64,000 nucleotides of DNA from Gemmatimonadota bacterium (GTDB lineage: Bacteria; Gemmatimonadota; Gemmatimonadetes; Gemmatimonadales; Gemmatimonadaceae): the NCBI GenBank assembly GCA_021324775.1, contig JAJPIM010000041.1, positions 1 through 64,000 of the forward strand. The letters run 5' to 3'. A program made the translations under genes and the position numbers. Positions 25,784 to 34,250 of the stretch are shown one piece after another (position 1 is the stretch's first letter; each line of letters opens with the position of its first letter). The notes below the pieces were generated by a model. That model was not told the DNA's origin, did no database searches, and saw only the letters and a list, made by a program, of their open reading frames with translations.

Positions 25784-27082
25784 CTGATTTCGCTCGCGCC
25801 ATCCATCGAGCGTGCACTGCTCGTTGGAGCTCCGCTCAAGCGCTCAGGCGATCGTCACGTCGTAGACGATCACCTGGGGGAGCTAGCGCAACTGGCCGAC
25901 ACGGCGGGGGCGGTGGTGGTGGGAGAAGTCGTCCAGCGGCTGGAGCGGCCGCACCCCGCGACCTATCTCGGCACCGGCAAGATCGACGAGCTGCGAGCGC
26001 GGATCGAGGAGCTGCAGGCGTCCGTCGTGATCTTCGACGATGAGTTGACCCCGGCGCAGGGCAAGAATATCGAAGTGGCCACCGGCCGGCGGGTCATCGA
26101 CCGTGCCGAGCTGATCCTCGACATTTTCGCGACGCGGGCCCGCACGAGTGAAGCGAAGCTGCAGGTCGAGCTGGCCCAACTCGAATACATGCTGCCCCGT
26201 CTGACGCGGATGTGGGCACACCTGGAACGGGTCCGGGGCGGTATCGGCATGCGGGGCCCAGGTGAGACGCAGCTCGAGACCGACCGGCGGATGATTGGCC
26301 ACCGGATCAAACTCCTTCGCGAGCGGCTCGAGGACGTGGAGCGCACGCGGTCGGTGCAGCGCCAGGCGCGCCAGGGGGCGTTCCGGGTGGCGCTCGTCGG
26401 ATACACAAATGCGGGCAAGTCGTCCATTCTCAAGGGTATGACAGGGGCATCGGACGTCGTGGTCGAAGACCGGCTATTTGCGACGCTCGACCCGCTGACC
26501 CGGGACGCCGACGTGGGGGGTGGGGCACGGGTTCTCATGACGGACACCGTGGGCTTCATCCGCAAGCTGCCGCATCACCTCGTCGCCTCGTTCCGGGCGA
26601 CGCTCGAAGAAGTCACGGAGACCGATCTGTTGCTGCATGTCATCGACGCCAGCCATCCCGCGTGGGAGGACCAGCGCGCGGTCGTGGAGGACGTCCTCGC
26701 TGACCTGGGGGCGAGCCGGACGCCGATCCGGCACGTCTTCAACAAGATGGATCAACTCGACGGACCCAACGCCTCGGCGCTCAGGGATCGCGTGAGCAAC
26801 CTGCTGCCGGATTCGATCTTCGCCTCGGCCGTGACGGACTGCGGGCTCGACTCGCTGCGCCGGGAGCTGGCGGCCGCGGTCCGGGTGATGCGTCCGCTGT
26901 CGATCGTGCACCTCCCGGCGGATTCCGGCAAGCTTCTGGCCGATCTCTATCGGGAAGCGGAAGTCCTCAACGTGGGCACCGAGGGTTCGGCCGTCGTCGT
27001 GCGTGCGCGGATGGATGATGCGATGGCGGGACGGCTGCGGCGCGCCGGGGCCACCGTGAGTGCGGGGGTCGACCGTGATTAG
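25784..27082 (+). CDS. hflX: GTPase HflX, with unusual or damaged start
   Basis: HflX is a ribosome-associated GTPase that splits stalled or stressed 70S ribosomes. The HflX glycine-rich domain includes GTGKIDELRARIEE and GMRGPGETQLETDRR. The G domain has G1 GYTNAGKSS, the G3 region DTVGFIRKLPHHLV and G4 NKMD. Family similarity already begins near 25805 (IERALLVGAPLK), upstream of the first ordinary start codon in this frame, GTG 25913. Between the rarA stop (25748-25750) and 25913 there is no in-frame ATG, GTG or TTG; I give CTG 25784 as the nominal start. An ATG at 25743 in another frame (MDKPKMPEF) would reach hflX only by a -1 shift. So the start is non-canonical, frameshifted, or a sequence error. 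Confidence 0.85.
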   Translation: MISLAPSIERALLVGAPLKRSGDRHVVDDHLGELAQLADTAGAVVVGEVVQRLERPHPATYLGTGKIDELRARIEELQASVVIFDDELTPAQGKNIEVATGRRVIDRAELILDIFATRARTSEAKLQVELAQLEYMLPRLTRMWAHLERVRGGIGMRGPGETQLETDRRMIGHRIKLLRERLEDVERTRSVQRQARQGAFRVALVGYTNAGKSSILKGMTGASDVVVEDRLFATLDPLTRDADVGGGARVLMTDTVGFIRKLPHHLVASFRATLEEVTETDLLLHVIDASHPAWEDQRAVVEDVLADLGASRTPIRHVFNKMDQLDGPNASALRDRVSNLLPDSIFASAVTDCGLDSLRRELAAAVRVMRPLSIVHLPADSGKLLADLYREAEVLNVGTEGSAVVVRARMDDAMAGRLRRAGATVSAGVDRD

Positions 27083-28862
27083 CATGGCCGCCGCGATGAC
27101 CGGAGCCGGGGCCAGCGGATTTCGCAGTGCGCTGGGCGCAGCGGCGGGCACCGCGTTCGACGGGATACTGGGCAGTGTCGCTGGGCGGCCCAGCGTACGG
27201 GTCTACGCACTGGCGTTCGTGGCGGCCGCAGCGACGTCGATGCTCGCGACCTTCGCCGTTCGCCAGAAAGCACGGCGGGCCGGATTGTTCGATCTCAGCG
27301 ACGCGCGCAAGCTGCACGGCACGCAGATCCCGAGGGTCGGCGGCGTCGGAATCGTGCTGGCGGTTGCCATCACATCGATCTCGCTGTTCCTGTTGTTCGG
27401 CGGCAGCGTGTTCGCGGGCAGTGGCCGCGGGCTGCTGGTGGTATTCGCGGGCGGGTTGGCGATCCATGGCGTGGGCCTCTACGACGACCTGCGACAGCTT
27501 CACGCGCGCTGGAAGTTTCTCGCCCAGATCCTGATCGCGGTGCTGGTCTTCGCGGCGGGAGTCCGGATGACGACCCTGTCGCTCCCCTTCATTGGCGTCA
27601 TCGAGCTGGGTGGGGTCGCGGGCCTGGTGTTCACCGTACTGTGGTTCGTCGGCATCACCAACGCGTTCAACCTCATCGACGGCCTGGACGGGCTGGCGTC
27701 CGGCGCGGCGTTGTTCGCGCTGACGACGATGTTCGTGGTGGCGATCGCCAACGGACGCTTTGGCGCCGCGCTGGTGACGCTGATTCTGGCCGGCGCGATG
27801 CTGGGCTTTCTCTACTTCAACTTTCATCCGGCAACGATCTTCCTGGGTGATTCCGGAAGCCTGTTCGTCGGATTCATGCTTGCCGGCATCGGGGCGTTGA
27901 GCGCCCAGAAGTCGCCCACCGTGATCGCGGTCGCGATCCCCGTGGTATCGCTCGGGCTTCCGGTACTCGACACCCTGATCGCCGTCTCGCGCCGGTTCCT
28001 CCGCCGGCAGCCGATCTTCGCGGCGGATCGCGGGCACATCCATCACCGGTTGCTGGGGCGGGGTTATTCGCCGCGCGCGGTGGTACTGGCACTCTACGGC
28101 GTATGCGCGCTACTCGCGCTGGCCGGCATGCTCCTGGTGAACAACGGCGGCCACGTCGTGGCGTTGGTGCTCGTGACGATCGGGATCGGCGTCGGGTTCA
28201 TGGTGCAGCGGCTCCGTATCTACGAGTTCGAGGAAGTCGGCCGCTTGCTGCGGCGCGGAGTACGGCAGCGCCACACGATCGAGCGTGGAGTCCGGGTGCG
28301 GGAGGCGAGCGCCCGAATGGGTACGCTCGATGACCTTGCGGCGGTCTTCGTGGCACTCGGCGAGACGTTGGCGGAGGACGGATGTCCCAGGGCCGAGGTG
28401 CGCCTGCGGGCGGCATTTCTGGATGGGCGCCGTGGGTCCGTCGGCGGACGCGGACCGCATCGCCCGGACGCGACCGACGAAGACGATGTCGCCGTATGGA
28501 CGTGGAACGCGCCTGATGCGCCGCATTTGCAGCCGTCCTGGTGGCACGTCACACTGCCGCTCCTCGGCCATGATGGCCGCCGGTTCGGCTCCATGGTCCT
28601 CTGGGCGGACGGGGTGGGGGCGGGATCGCCATTCCCGCATTTCCACGCCATCTCCGGCGATTTGCGCGAACAGATCGAGGCCAAGCTCCTCACGCTCTGG
28701 CCGATGGGTGCTGGCCGGCGGCAAGCGCCTGGCGCGAGCGTAGCCGCGGCTGCCCCAGTGGCGGCCGCCCCGGCGGTGGCGAAGGGGATTTCATCCGGGG
28801 ATCGGGCGCGCGGCCGCGACCGTGTGCCGACGGGGTCCGGCCCCGCGGTCCCCATCGCCTAA
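27075..28862 (+). CDS. wecA: WecA/TagO-like undecaprenyl-phosphate sugar-1-phosphate transferase with extra C-terminal domain
   Basis: This membrane enzyme starts lipid-linked glycan synthesis by moving a sugar-1-phosphate, usually GlcNAc-1-P, to undecaprenyl phosphate. About ten helices span residues 35-385. Catalytic motifs include LYDDLRQL (Asp-Asp), TNAFNLIDGLDGLASG, NFHPATIFLGDSGSLFVG and the HIHHRLL loop. Unlike ordinary WecA (about 350-370 residues), a soluble C-terminal region of about 210 residues follows the last helix; its RMGTLDDLAAVFVALGETL and WWHVTLPLLGHDGRRFGSMVLW segments look GAF-like. A GTG at 27075 overlaps the hflX stop; ATG 27084 is the alternative. It is the first gene of the polysaccharide locus. 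Confidence 0.9.
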   Translation: MISMAAAMTGAGASGFRSALGAAAGTAFDGILGSVAGRPSVRVYALAFVAAAATSMLATFAVRQKARRAGLFDLSDARKLHGTQIPRVGGVGIVLAVAITSISLFLLFGGSVFAGSGRGLLVVFAGGLAIHGVGLYDDLRQLHARWKFLAQILIAVLVFAAGVRMTTLSLPFIGVIELGGVAGLVFTVLWFVGITNAFNLIDGLDGLASGAALFALTTMFVVAIANGRFGAALVTLILAGAMLGFLYFNFHPATIFLGDSGSLFVGFMLAGIGALSAQKSPTVIAVAIPVVSLGLPVLDTLIAVSRRFLRRQPIFAADRGHIHHRLLGRGYSPRAVVLALYGVCALLALAGMLLVNNGGHVVALVLVTIGIGVGFMVQRLRIYEFEEVGRLLRRGVRQRHTIERGVRVREASARMGTLDDLAAVFVALGETLAEDGCPRAEVRLRAAFLDGRRGSVGGRGPHRPDATDEDDVAVWTWNAPDAPHLQPSWWHVTLPLLGHDGRRFGSMVLWADGVGAGSPFPHFHAISGDLREQIEAKLLTLWPMGAGRRQAPGASVAAAAPVAAAPAVAKGISSGDRARGRDRVPTGSGPAVPIA

Positions 28863-28863
28863 A

Positions 28864-29736
28864 GTGCCGGTCGCCGTCGGGCCCGCTCCGATCGCCAGGG
28901 CGGTGCCGCCGGAGTCCGGGTCCGCGCCGCGGGTGTACCGCCGCCACCGTGGGTGGCGGATGCTCGATCTGCGCGAGCTCTGGGAGTTCCGCGAGCTCCT
29001 GTACTTTCTCGTCTGGCGCGACGTCAAAGTGCGATACAAGCAGACCGTCCTGGGAGCGCTCTGGGCGGTGCTGCAGCCTGCGCTGTTCATGGTCGTGTTC
29101 ACTCTGATCTTCGGCCGGCTGGCGCATCTGCCGAGCGATGGCGTCGCGTATCCGGTGTTCGTGTATGCGGGGCTGTTGCCGTGGACGTTCTTTGCGACGA
29201 CGGTGGCGATGTCGTCGACGAGCCTCGTCAACAGCGCGAACCTGATCACGAAGATCTACTTCCCCCGCATGATCGTGCCCCTGGCCGCGGTCGGCGTGGG
29301 CCTCGTGGATCTCGCCGTGGCTTCGGTGCTCATGGCCGGGCTGCTGGCGTGGTATCATGTGGCGCTGACGCCCCTGCTCCTGCTCGCGCCCGTGTTTACG
29401 CTGGGCGTGATGCTGGCGGCGATCGGCATCGGGGCCCTGCTGGCGGCCCTCACCGTGACGTACCGCGATTTCCGCTACATCGTACCCTTTGCCGTGCAAC
29501 TCTGGATGTATGCGACACCCGTCGTGTACGCGGCGAGTTCGGTGCCGGAGCGGTGGCGCGTTCCCTTCGCGATGAACCCCATGACGGGGATGACGGACGG
29601 GTTTCGCGCATCGATGCTCGGGCGGCCACCGTCCTGGGATCTGGTCGTGATTTCGGCGGTCGCGGTCTGCCTTTCACTGGTGGCGGGCATCGCGTACTTC
29701 CAGCGCGTCGAGAGGCGGTTCGTCGATGTCGTCTAG
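28864..29736 (+). CDS. wzm: ABC-2 polysaccharide export permease (Wzm-like)
   Basis: The 290-residue protein has six predicted membrane helices after a soluble N-terminus. The segment LREL...FRELLYFLVWRDVKVRYKQT before the first helix, together with GALWAVLQPALFMVVF and LPWTFFATTVA, is diagnostic of the Wzm/TagG/KpsM exporter family. With the adjacent ATPase it should flip or secrete a lipid-linked polysaccharide across the inner membrane. The GTG at 28864, one base after the wecA stop, is chosen because the frame before it overlaps wecA. Its end overlaps the ATPase gene by 11 bases. Confidence 0.93.
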   Translation: MPVAVGPAPIARAVPPESGSAPRVYRRHRGWRMLDLRELWEFRELLYFLVWRDVKVRYKQTVLGALWAVLQPALFMVVFTLIFGRLAHLPSDGVAYPVFVYAGLLPWTFFATTVAMSSTSLVNSANLITKIYFPRMIVPLAAVGVGLVDLAVASVLMAGLLAWYHVALTPLLLLAPVFTLGVMLAAIGIGALLAALTVTYRDFRYIVPFAVQLWMYATPVVYAASSVPERWRVPFAMNPMTGMTDGFRASMLGRPPSWDLVVISAVAVCLSLVAGIAYFQRVERRFVDVV

Positions 29737-31051
29737 CGCCACCGGCGGCCCCGTCATCGTCGTCGAGCACCTGACCAAGGAGTACGTGCTCGGCGCTCGC
29801 GTGCGGGGCTATACGACGTTTCGTGAGGCGGCGGTGACGGCGGTCAGTGCTCCGCTGCGACGCGCGTGGCGGCTGGCGCGGGGCGGAACGGAAGCCCGGA
29901 GCCGCCCGTTTCACGCGCTCGACGACATCTCGTTCTCGATCGACGCTGGGACCGTCGTCGGTATCGTCGGCCGGAACGGCGCGGGGAAGAGCACCCTGTT
30001 GCGCGCACTCAGCCGGATCACCGAGCCAACCTCCGGGACGATCGCCATTCGCGGACGAGTCGCCAGCCTGCTCGAGGTGGGGACCGGGTTCCACCCCGAG
30101 CTGACCGGCCGCGAGAACGTCTACCTCAATGGATCGCTCCTCGGGATGCGGCGTTCCGAGATCACGCGGAAGTTCGACGAGATCGTGGCATTCTCCGAGG
30201 TCGAGTCCTTTCTCGATACGCCGGTCAAGCGATACTCATCGGGGATGTACGTCCGGCTGGCTTTCGCGGTCGCCGCGCACCTCGAGCCGGAGATCCTGAT
30301 GGTGGACGAGATCCTTGCCGTCGGCGACGCGGCGTTTCAGCAGAAGTGTCTCGGCAAGATGCAGGACGTCGGGCGCGGGGGCCGCACTGTCCTGTTCGTG
30401 AGCCACAACATGGCTGCGATCTCTCGGTTGTGCTCGCGAGGGCTGCTGCTGCGCCATGGCCGTCTCGCCTTCGATGGACCGACGCTCGAAGCCGTCACGC
30501 AGTACCTGGCGGACGAGCAGCGACCTGACTCGCTCCGTTGGGAGACGGCGGCGCTGCCGCGCCGTCTCGATGAGTATGGCGAGCTGGCGAGACTAACGGT
30601 GGTCGAGGTACGGCCGGCCGCGGAAGGGAAATCGGGGTTTCGCTTCGGCGAGGATCTCCGTCTGCGTCTGACCTTCGCCGCGATGAGCAACATCCATAGC
30701 GCGGCGATCGGCGTCGGCATCGATGATCTGTACGGCAACCGGATCGTGACGTTCAACAGCGATGAAGCGGGCGTGATCATGGCCGCCGGCCGCAACAACA
30801 CCTATACCGTCGACCTCTGTGTGCCCAACCCGGTGCTCAACCCGGGTCGCTATGCGGTCTCGTGCGCGGTGTTGTCGGGGGCCCGGATCCTCGATTTCCT
30901 GCCGCAAGCCGGATATTTCGATGTGCAGCCCATCCGGCGCGACACCGGTGAGCATTTCGAGCCGACGGCCGGGGCTGGCCCAGTGCGGCTTGCATGCACG
31001 TGGGAGATCCATCCGGCCGCCGCCCCGCTGGTCTCCGCGGCCGTCTCGTGA
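29726..31051 (+). CDS. wzt: ABC transporter ATPase with C-terminal Wzt-like carbohydrate-recognition domain
   Basis: The 441-residue ATPase has Walker A GRNGAGKST (residues about 82-90), signature RYSSGMYVRLAFA, Walker B ILMVDEILAVGD and switch His in FVSHNMAAI. Compared with simple TagH-type ATPases, about 150 residues follow the nucleotide-binding domain. They form a beta-rich domain (LARLTVVEVRPAAEG, RFGEDLRLRLTF, AIGVGIDDLYGNRIVTFNSD) like the Wzt C-terminal domain, which recognises the finished or capped glycan end. This suggests that export here is checked for a terminal modification. The stop overlaps the next gene's GTG by 4 bases. Confidence 0.94.
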   Translation: MSSSATGGPVIVVEHLTKEYVLGARVRGYTTFREAAVTAVSAPLRRAWRLARGGTEARSRPFHALDDISFSIDAGTVVGIVGRNGAGKSTLLRALSRITEPTSGTIAIRGRVASLLEVGTGFHPELTGRENVYLNGSLLGMRRSEITRKFDEIVAFSEVESFLDTPVKRYSSGMYVRLAFAVAAHLEPEILMVDEILAVGDAAFQQKCLGKMQDVGRGGRTVLFVSHNMAAISRLCSRGLLLRHGRLAFDGPTLEAVTQYLADEQRPDSLRWETAALPRRLDEYGELARLTVVEVRPAAEGKSGFRFGEDLRLRLTFAAMSNIHSAAIGVGIDDLYGNRIVTFNSDEAGVIMAAGRNNTYTVDLCVPNPVLNPGRYAVSCAVLSGARILDFLPQAGYFDVQPIRRDTGEHFEPTAGAGPVRLACTWEIHPAAAPLVSAAVS

Positions 31052-32175
31052 CCGTGCGCGGCCCGCTGCACATCGCGTTCGTCATCGAGCACCCGTACGT
31101 CGATGCGCTGGCCTGCTTTCGCGAGCCGATCAAGGCGTTCGCGGCGCGGGGCGCGCGCGTGGATGTTTATACTCGTCTCACGGCGACGCATCCGGCACCC
31201 GCCTTTTCGAATCCGCGGATCCGGGTGATTCCGGTGGACATCACCTATCCGGGCGCGGTGACCCTCTTGGCTCGTCTGGCGATGCACCGGCCGCGGTACG
31301 CGGCGGTGCTGGCGGCTCCTCAGTGGGGCCTCCACTGGGCCAGCACGGCATCCAGCTTCTCCGCGGCGCCGGTCGGGTACATCTCGGATGAACTGATCGT
31401 CGACGGCGAGCTGACGACCGCAGCGCAACGCCGATGGAAGATGCGCGAGCGGCGGGACCACCAGCGGTGCGCGTTTTCGATTGCCCTGTCGCAGGATCGC
31501 GCGGACTTCCTCCGGGGGTTGAACCGGTTGCCGGGGGACCATCCGATCCACGTCGTCCCGAACAGCTCGCCCGGCCCGGCCGAGCGGCACCAATCACATT
31601 TTTATCAGGAACTGCTTGGAATCGCTCCGAACCGGTCCGTGATCGTACATGCGGGCGGCATGGGCTGGCAGCCGGCCGAGGCGCTGGCGACGGCGGCGGC
31701 TTCATGGGACGACACGATGCCAGCGGTCGTGTTTCAGGGGCGGCTTCCCACCCAGATGCAGGCCCGTGATTCACGAGGTGCGGTGTGGTTCAGTCCCGCG
31801 ACTCTCCCGGCCAGTCTCCTCGACTACGCCATCTCATCCGCCCACATTGGCCTCGCGCTGTATGACGATCGTAAAGCCAACGACCGGCTGATGGGGACCG
31901 CCTCCGGCAAGCTGTGCCTCTATATGAAGAACGCGCTGCCCGTCATTACTACCCGGCTGGCGTGCTTCGACTGGGTGGAGCGCGAGGGATGCGGCGTGCG
32001 GGTGCGCACCACCGACGAGATCCCCGATGCGGCGCGAACGATCTGCGCGGACTACGATCGGTATGCCGAAGCGGTCCGGGAATACTACGCCCGTCACCTC
32101 GATTTCACGCAGACATTCGAGCCGGTGATCCAGGCCGTCGAATCACTGGCTGGCCGGACGATAGCCGCCGCATGA
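31048..32175 (+). CDS. Glycosyltransferase-like protein (GT-B fold)
   Basis: The 375-residue protein begins LHIAFVIEHPYVDALACFREP, an N-terminal Rossmann domain typical of GT-B enzymes. Its C-terminal half has NRSVIVHAGGMGWQPAEAL and a donor-binding-like segment with GTASGKLCLYMKNALPVITT followed by a glycine/acid-rich turn. No ExxxxxxxE motif of classical GT4 is evident, so the CAZy family is uncertain. The GTG start overlaps the Wzt stop; a longer frame (30994) would overlap the ATPase gene further. Donor and acceptor are unknown; by context it adds one sugar to the lipid-linked glycan. Confidence 0.7.
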   Translation: MTVRGPLHIAFVIEHPYVDALACFREPIKAFAARGARVDVYTRLTATHPAPAFSNPRIRVIPVDITYPGAVTLLARLAMHRPRYAAVLAAPQWGLHWASTASSFSAAPVGYISDELIVDGELTTAAQRRWKMRERRDHQRCAFSIALSQDRADFLRGLNRLPGDHPIHVVPNSSPGPAERHQSHFYQELLGIAPNRSVIVHAGGMGWQPAEALATAAASWDDTMPAVVFQGRLPTQMQARDSRGAVWFSPATLPASLLDYAISSAHIGLALYDDRKANDRLMGTASGKLCLYMKNALPVITTRLACFDWVEREGCGVRVRTTDEIPDAARTICADYDRYAEAVREYYARHLDFTQTFEPVIQAVESLAGRTIAAA

Positions 32176-33134
32176 CCGCGTCGTCCTGGCCGCCCGCGTG
32201 CGCCGTGTTGGTGCTCAACTGGAATGGCATCGCGCATCTCCGGCTGCTTCTGCCATCGCTTCGCGACGCCGCTGACCGGTATCCCGGAATCGTGCGAGTG
32301 GTCGTGGTAGACAACCGCAGCACGGAGCCGGATGTCGCGACTGTGCGGCGCGAGTTCCCCGAGGTGGAAGTCGTCGTCGCAGCGGCCAATGATTTTCTCT
32401 TCTCGCTCAATCCCATCGTGGCGAGCTGTCCGGAGCCGGTCGTCATTATCTTGAACAACGACATGCGGGTCGATCCGGGGTTCGTGGCGCCGTTGGTCCG
32501 TCATTTCGGCGACCCGTCGGTGTTCGCCGCGACGGCGAACGTGTTCGACTGGGACGGTGTACGCCGCACGACGGGACAGCGGCGGATGGCACTCCGCCGG
32601 TGGTGGTTCTACAAGTGGTGGGATCTGACGGTCACGGAGCCGGTGTACACACTCGATGCCGGCGGGGGATGCGCGGCGTTCCGGCGGGACCGGTTCGTCG
32701 GTCTCGGAGGATTCGACCCGCTGTACCGCCCGGCGTACTATGAGGACGTCGACCTGTCGTACCGGGCATGGATGCGGGGCTGGCGCACGGTCTTCGAGCC
32801 GGCCAGCGTCATCTATCATCGAGAGGCGGCGACGATGCGCGACGTGACGCGGGAAGCACAATTCCAGACGCTTCTGGCCCGAAACCACGTACTGTTCACG
32901 ATGAAGAACATCGGCGGCTGGGGTTTTCTCGCGGGCTTTCTGGCGCTCGCGCCTTTGAGATTCATCACGAGCGCGCTGCGCGGCGACCGCGCTACGGCCC
33001 GTGGCCTGCTGGCCGCCATGCCGCGCCTCGGCGCGGCGGTGCGTGCCCGGAGGCGGCTGGACCGGAGGACTGCGCTCACGCCACGCGCGATTGCCGCGGC
33101 GGCGGCGGCGCGCCTGGAGCAGGTCGTCGCATGA
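32172..33134 (+). CDS. Family 2 glycosyltransferase (rhamnosyltransferase-like)
   Basis: The 320-residue protein has the GT2 fold: CAVLVLNWNGIAHLRLLLPSL, VVVVDNRST and the metal-binding IILNNDMRVDPGF. The acceptor-side motif AGGGCAAFRRDRFVGLGGFD and YYEDVDLSYRAWMRGW, with its ED catalytic-base region, follow, then IYHREAATM. A weak amphipathic or membrane-associating segment (GWGFLAGFLALAPLRFI) is near the C-terminus. These features are common in rhamnosyltransferase-type GT2 enzymes. ATGA overlaps on both sides show tight coupling to neighbours. The sugar transferred is not predictable. Confidence 0.9.
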   Translation: MTASSWPPACAVLVLNWNGIAHLRLLLPSLRDAADRYPGIVRVVVVDNRSTEPDVATVRREFPEVEVVVAAANDFLFSLNPIVASCPEPVVIILNNDMRVDPGFVAPLVRHFGDPSVFAATANVFDWDGVRRTTGQRRMALRRWWFYKWWDLTVTEPVYTLDAGGGCAAFRRDRFVGLGGFDPLYRPAYYEDVDLSYRAWMRGWRTVFEPASVIYHREAATMRDVTREAQFQTLLARNHVLFTMKNIGGWGFLAGFLALAPLRFITSALRGDRATARGLLAAMPRLGAAVRARRRLDRRTALTPRAIAAAAAARLEQVVA

Positions 33135-34174
33135 CCCCGCCGGCAGGGAAGGGACAGCCGCGCCAAGCGGAACCGCGAACCACTGCCACATCCGGCATCG
33201 CCGGCCAGACGGTGCTGATCACCGGCGGGACGGGGTCGTTCGGCAACCGCGTCGCGTCCCATCTCAGCGCCCTCGGGCCGCGGCGAATCCGCATCTTCAG
33301 CCGCGATGAGAAAAAACAGTGGGAGATGCAGCAGCGCCTGCCGGATTTCGAGTACATCATCGGGGACGTGCGGGATCCAGAGCGCCTCCGCAGCGCGCTA
33401 CGCGGCGTCGATCTCGTCTTTCACGCGGCCGCGCTCAAGCAGGTGCCGTCCTGCGAGGCCTATCCGTACGAGGCGTTCCAGACGAACACGGTCGGCTCGC
33501 ACAACCTGTGTGAGGCCGCGCTGCGGGCGGGTGTGCGGACGGTGGTCGCGCTCAGCACCGACAAGGCAGTCAAGCCGGTGAACGCCATGGGCATGTCCAA
33601 GGCGATGATGGAGAAGATCGTGTGCTCGCGGAACCAGGTTCCGCTCGACACCCGATTCTGCTGCGTTCGCTACGGCAACGTGATGGGAAGCCGCGGATCG
33701 GTCATACCGCTGTTCCGGAAGCAGATCGAGGCGGGCGGCCCGATCACGATAACGGTCGGCCACATGACGCGGTTCCTGATGACGCTCGACGAGTCAGTCG
33801 ACCTCGTGGTCCACGCGATGAGCCACGCCATGGGCGGTGAGATCTTCGTCCGGAAGGCGCCGGCCGCAACGATCGCCGATCTCGCGCGGGCGCTCATCGC
33901 GAAGTACGGCGATGGCGCGGACGTCGCGATCCGCACCGTCGGGATCAGGCCCGGCGAGAAGATCGACGAGGTGCTGGTCAACGAATACGAGCTGCGGCGT
34001 GCCGAGGAGACGGACGAGTATTTCACGATCCACCCGGAATACCGTGTCCCGGCCGGTACGGTGCACTACCCGGTCGGTACGGAGTACACCTCGGCGAATA
34101 CGCGGCGGCTCACCAGCTCCGAGGAGATCGGGGCACTTCTCGACCGCGTGGGGCTCGTCGAGTACTACATCTAG
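33131..34174 (+). CDS. fnlA: UDP-GlcNAc 4,6-dehydratase / 5-epimerase, WbjB/FnlA/CapE-like
   Basis: The 347-residue extended SDR protein has the NAD(P)-binding VLITGGTGSFGNRVASHL, then FSRDEKKQWEM, VFHAAALKQVPSCEAYPYEA and TDKAVKPVNAMGMSKAMMEK, in which Met replaces the usual SDR tyrosine as in WbjB/CapE. RYGNVMGSRGSVIPLF, GGEIFVRKAPAATI and GIRPGEKIDEVL complete the match. WbjB-type enzymes convert UDP-GlcNAc into UDP-4-keto-6-deoxy sugars of the L series, the first step towards UDP-L-FucNAc or UDP-L-QuiNAc. A 25-residue disordered N-terminal extension precedes the core. The RmlD-like reductase follows immediately. Confidence 0.88.
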   Translation: MTPPAGKGQPRQAEPRTTATSGIAGQTVLITGGTGSFGNRVASHLSALGPRRIRIFSRDEKKQWEMQQRLPDFEYIIGDVRDPERLRSALRGVDLVFHAAALKQVPSCEAYPYEAFQTNTVGSHNLCEAALRAGVRTVVALSTDKAVKPVNAMGMSKAMMEKIVCSRNQVPLDTRFCCVRYGNVMGSRGSVIPLFRKQIEAGGPITITVGHMTRFLMTLDESVDLVVHAMSHAMGGEIFVRKAPAATIADLARALIAKYGDGADVAIRTVGIRPGEKIDEVLVNEYELRRAEETDEYFTIHPEYRVPAGTVHYPVGTEYTSANTRRLTSSEEIGALLDRVGLVEYYI

Positions 34175-34250
34175 GGCCGATGACTCAGGCAGCAGCCGGC
34201 GTTCGCTCCCCCGGCAGGATGGGCCGGACCTGGCGCGCGTCGTTCAGACC

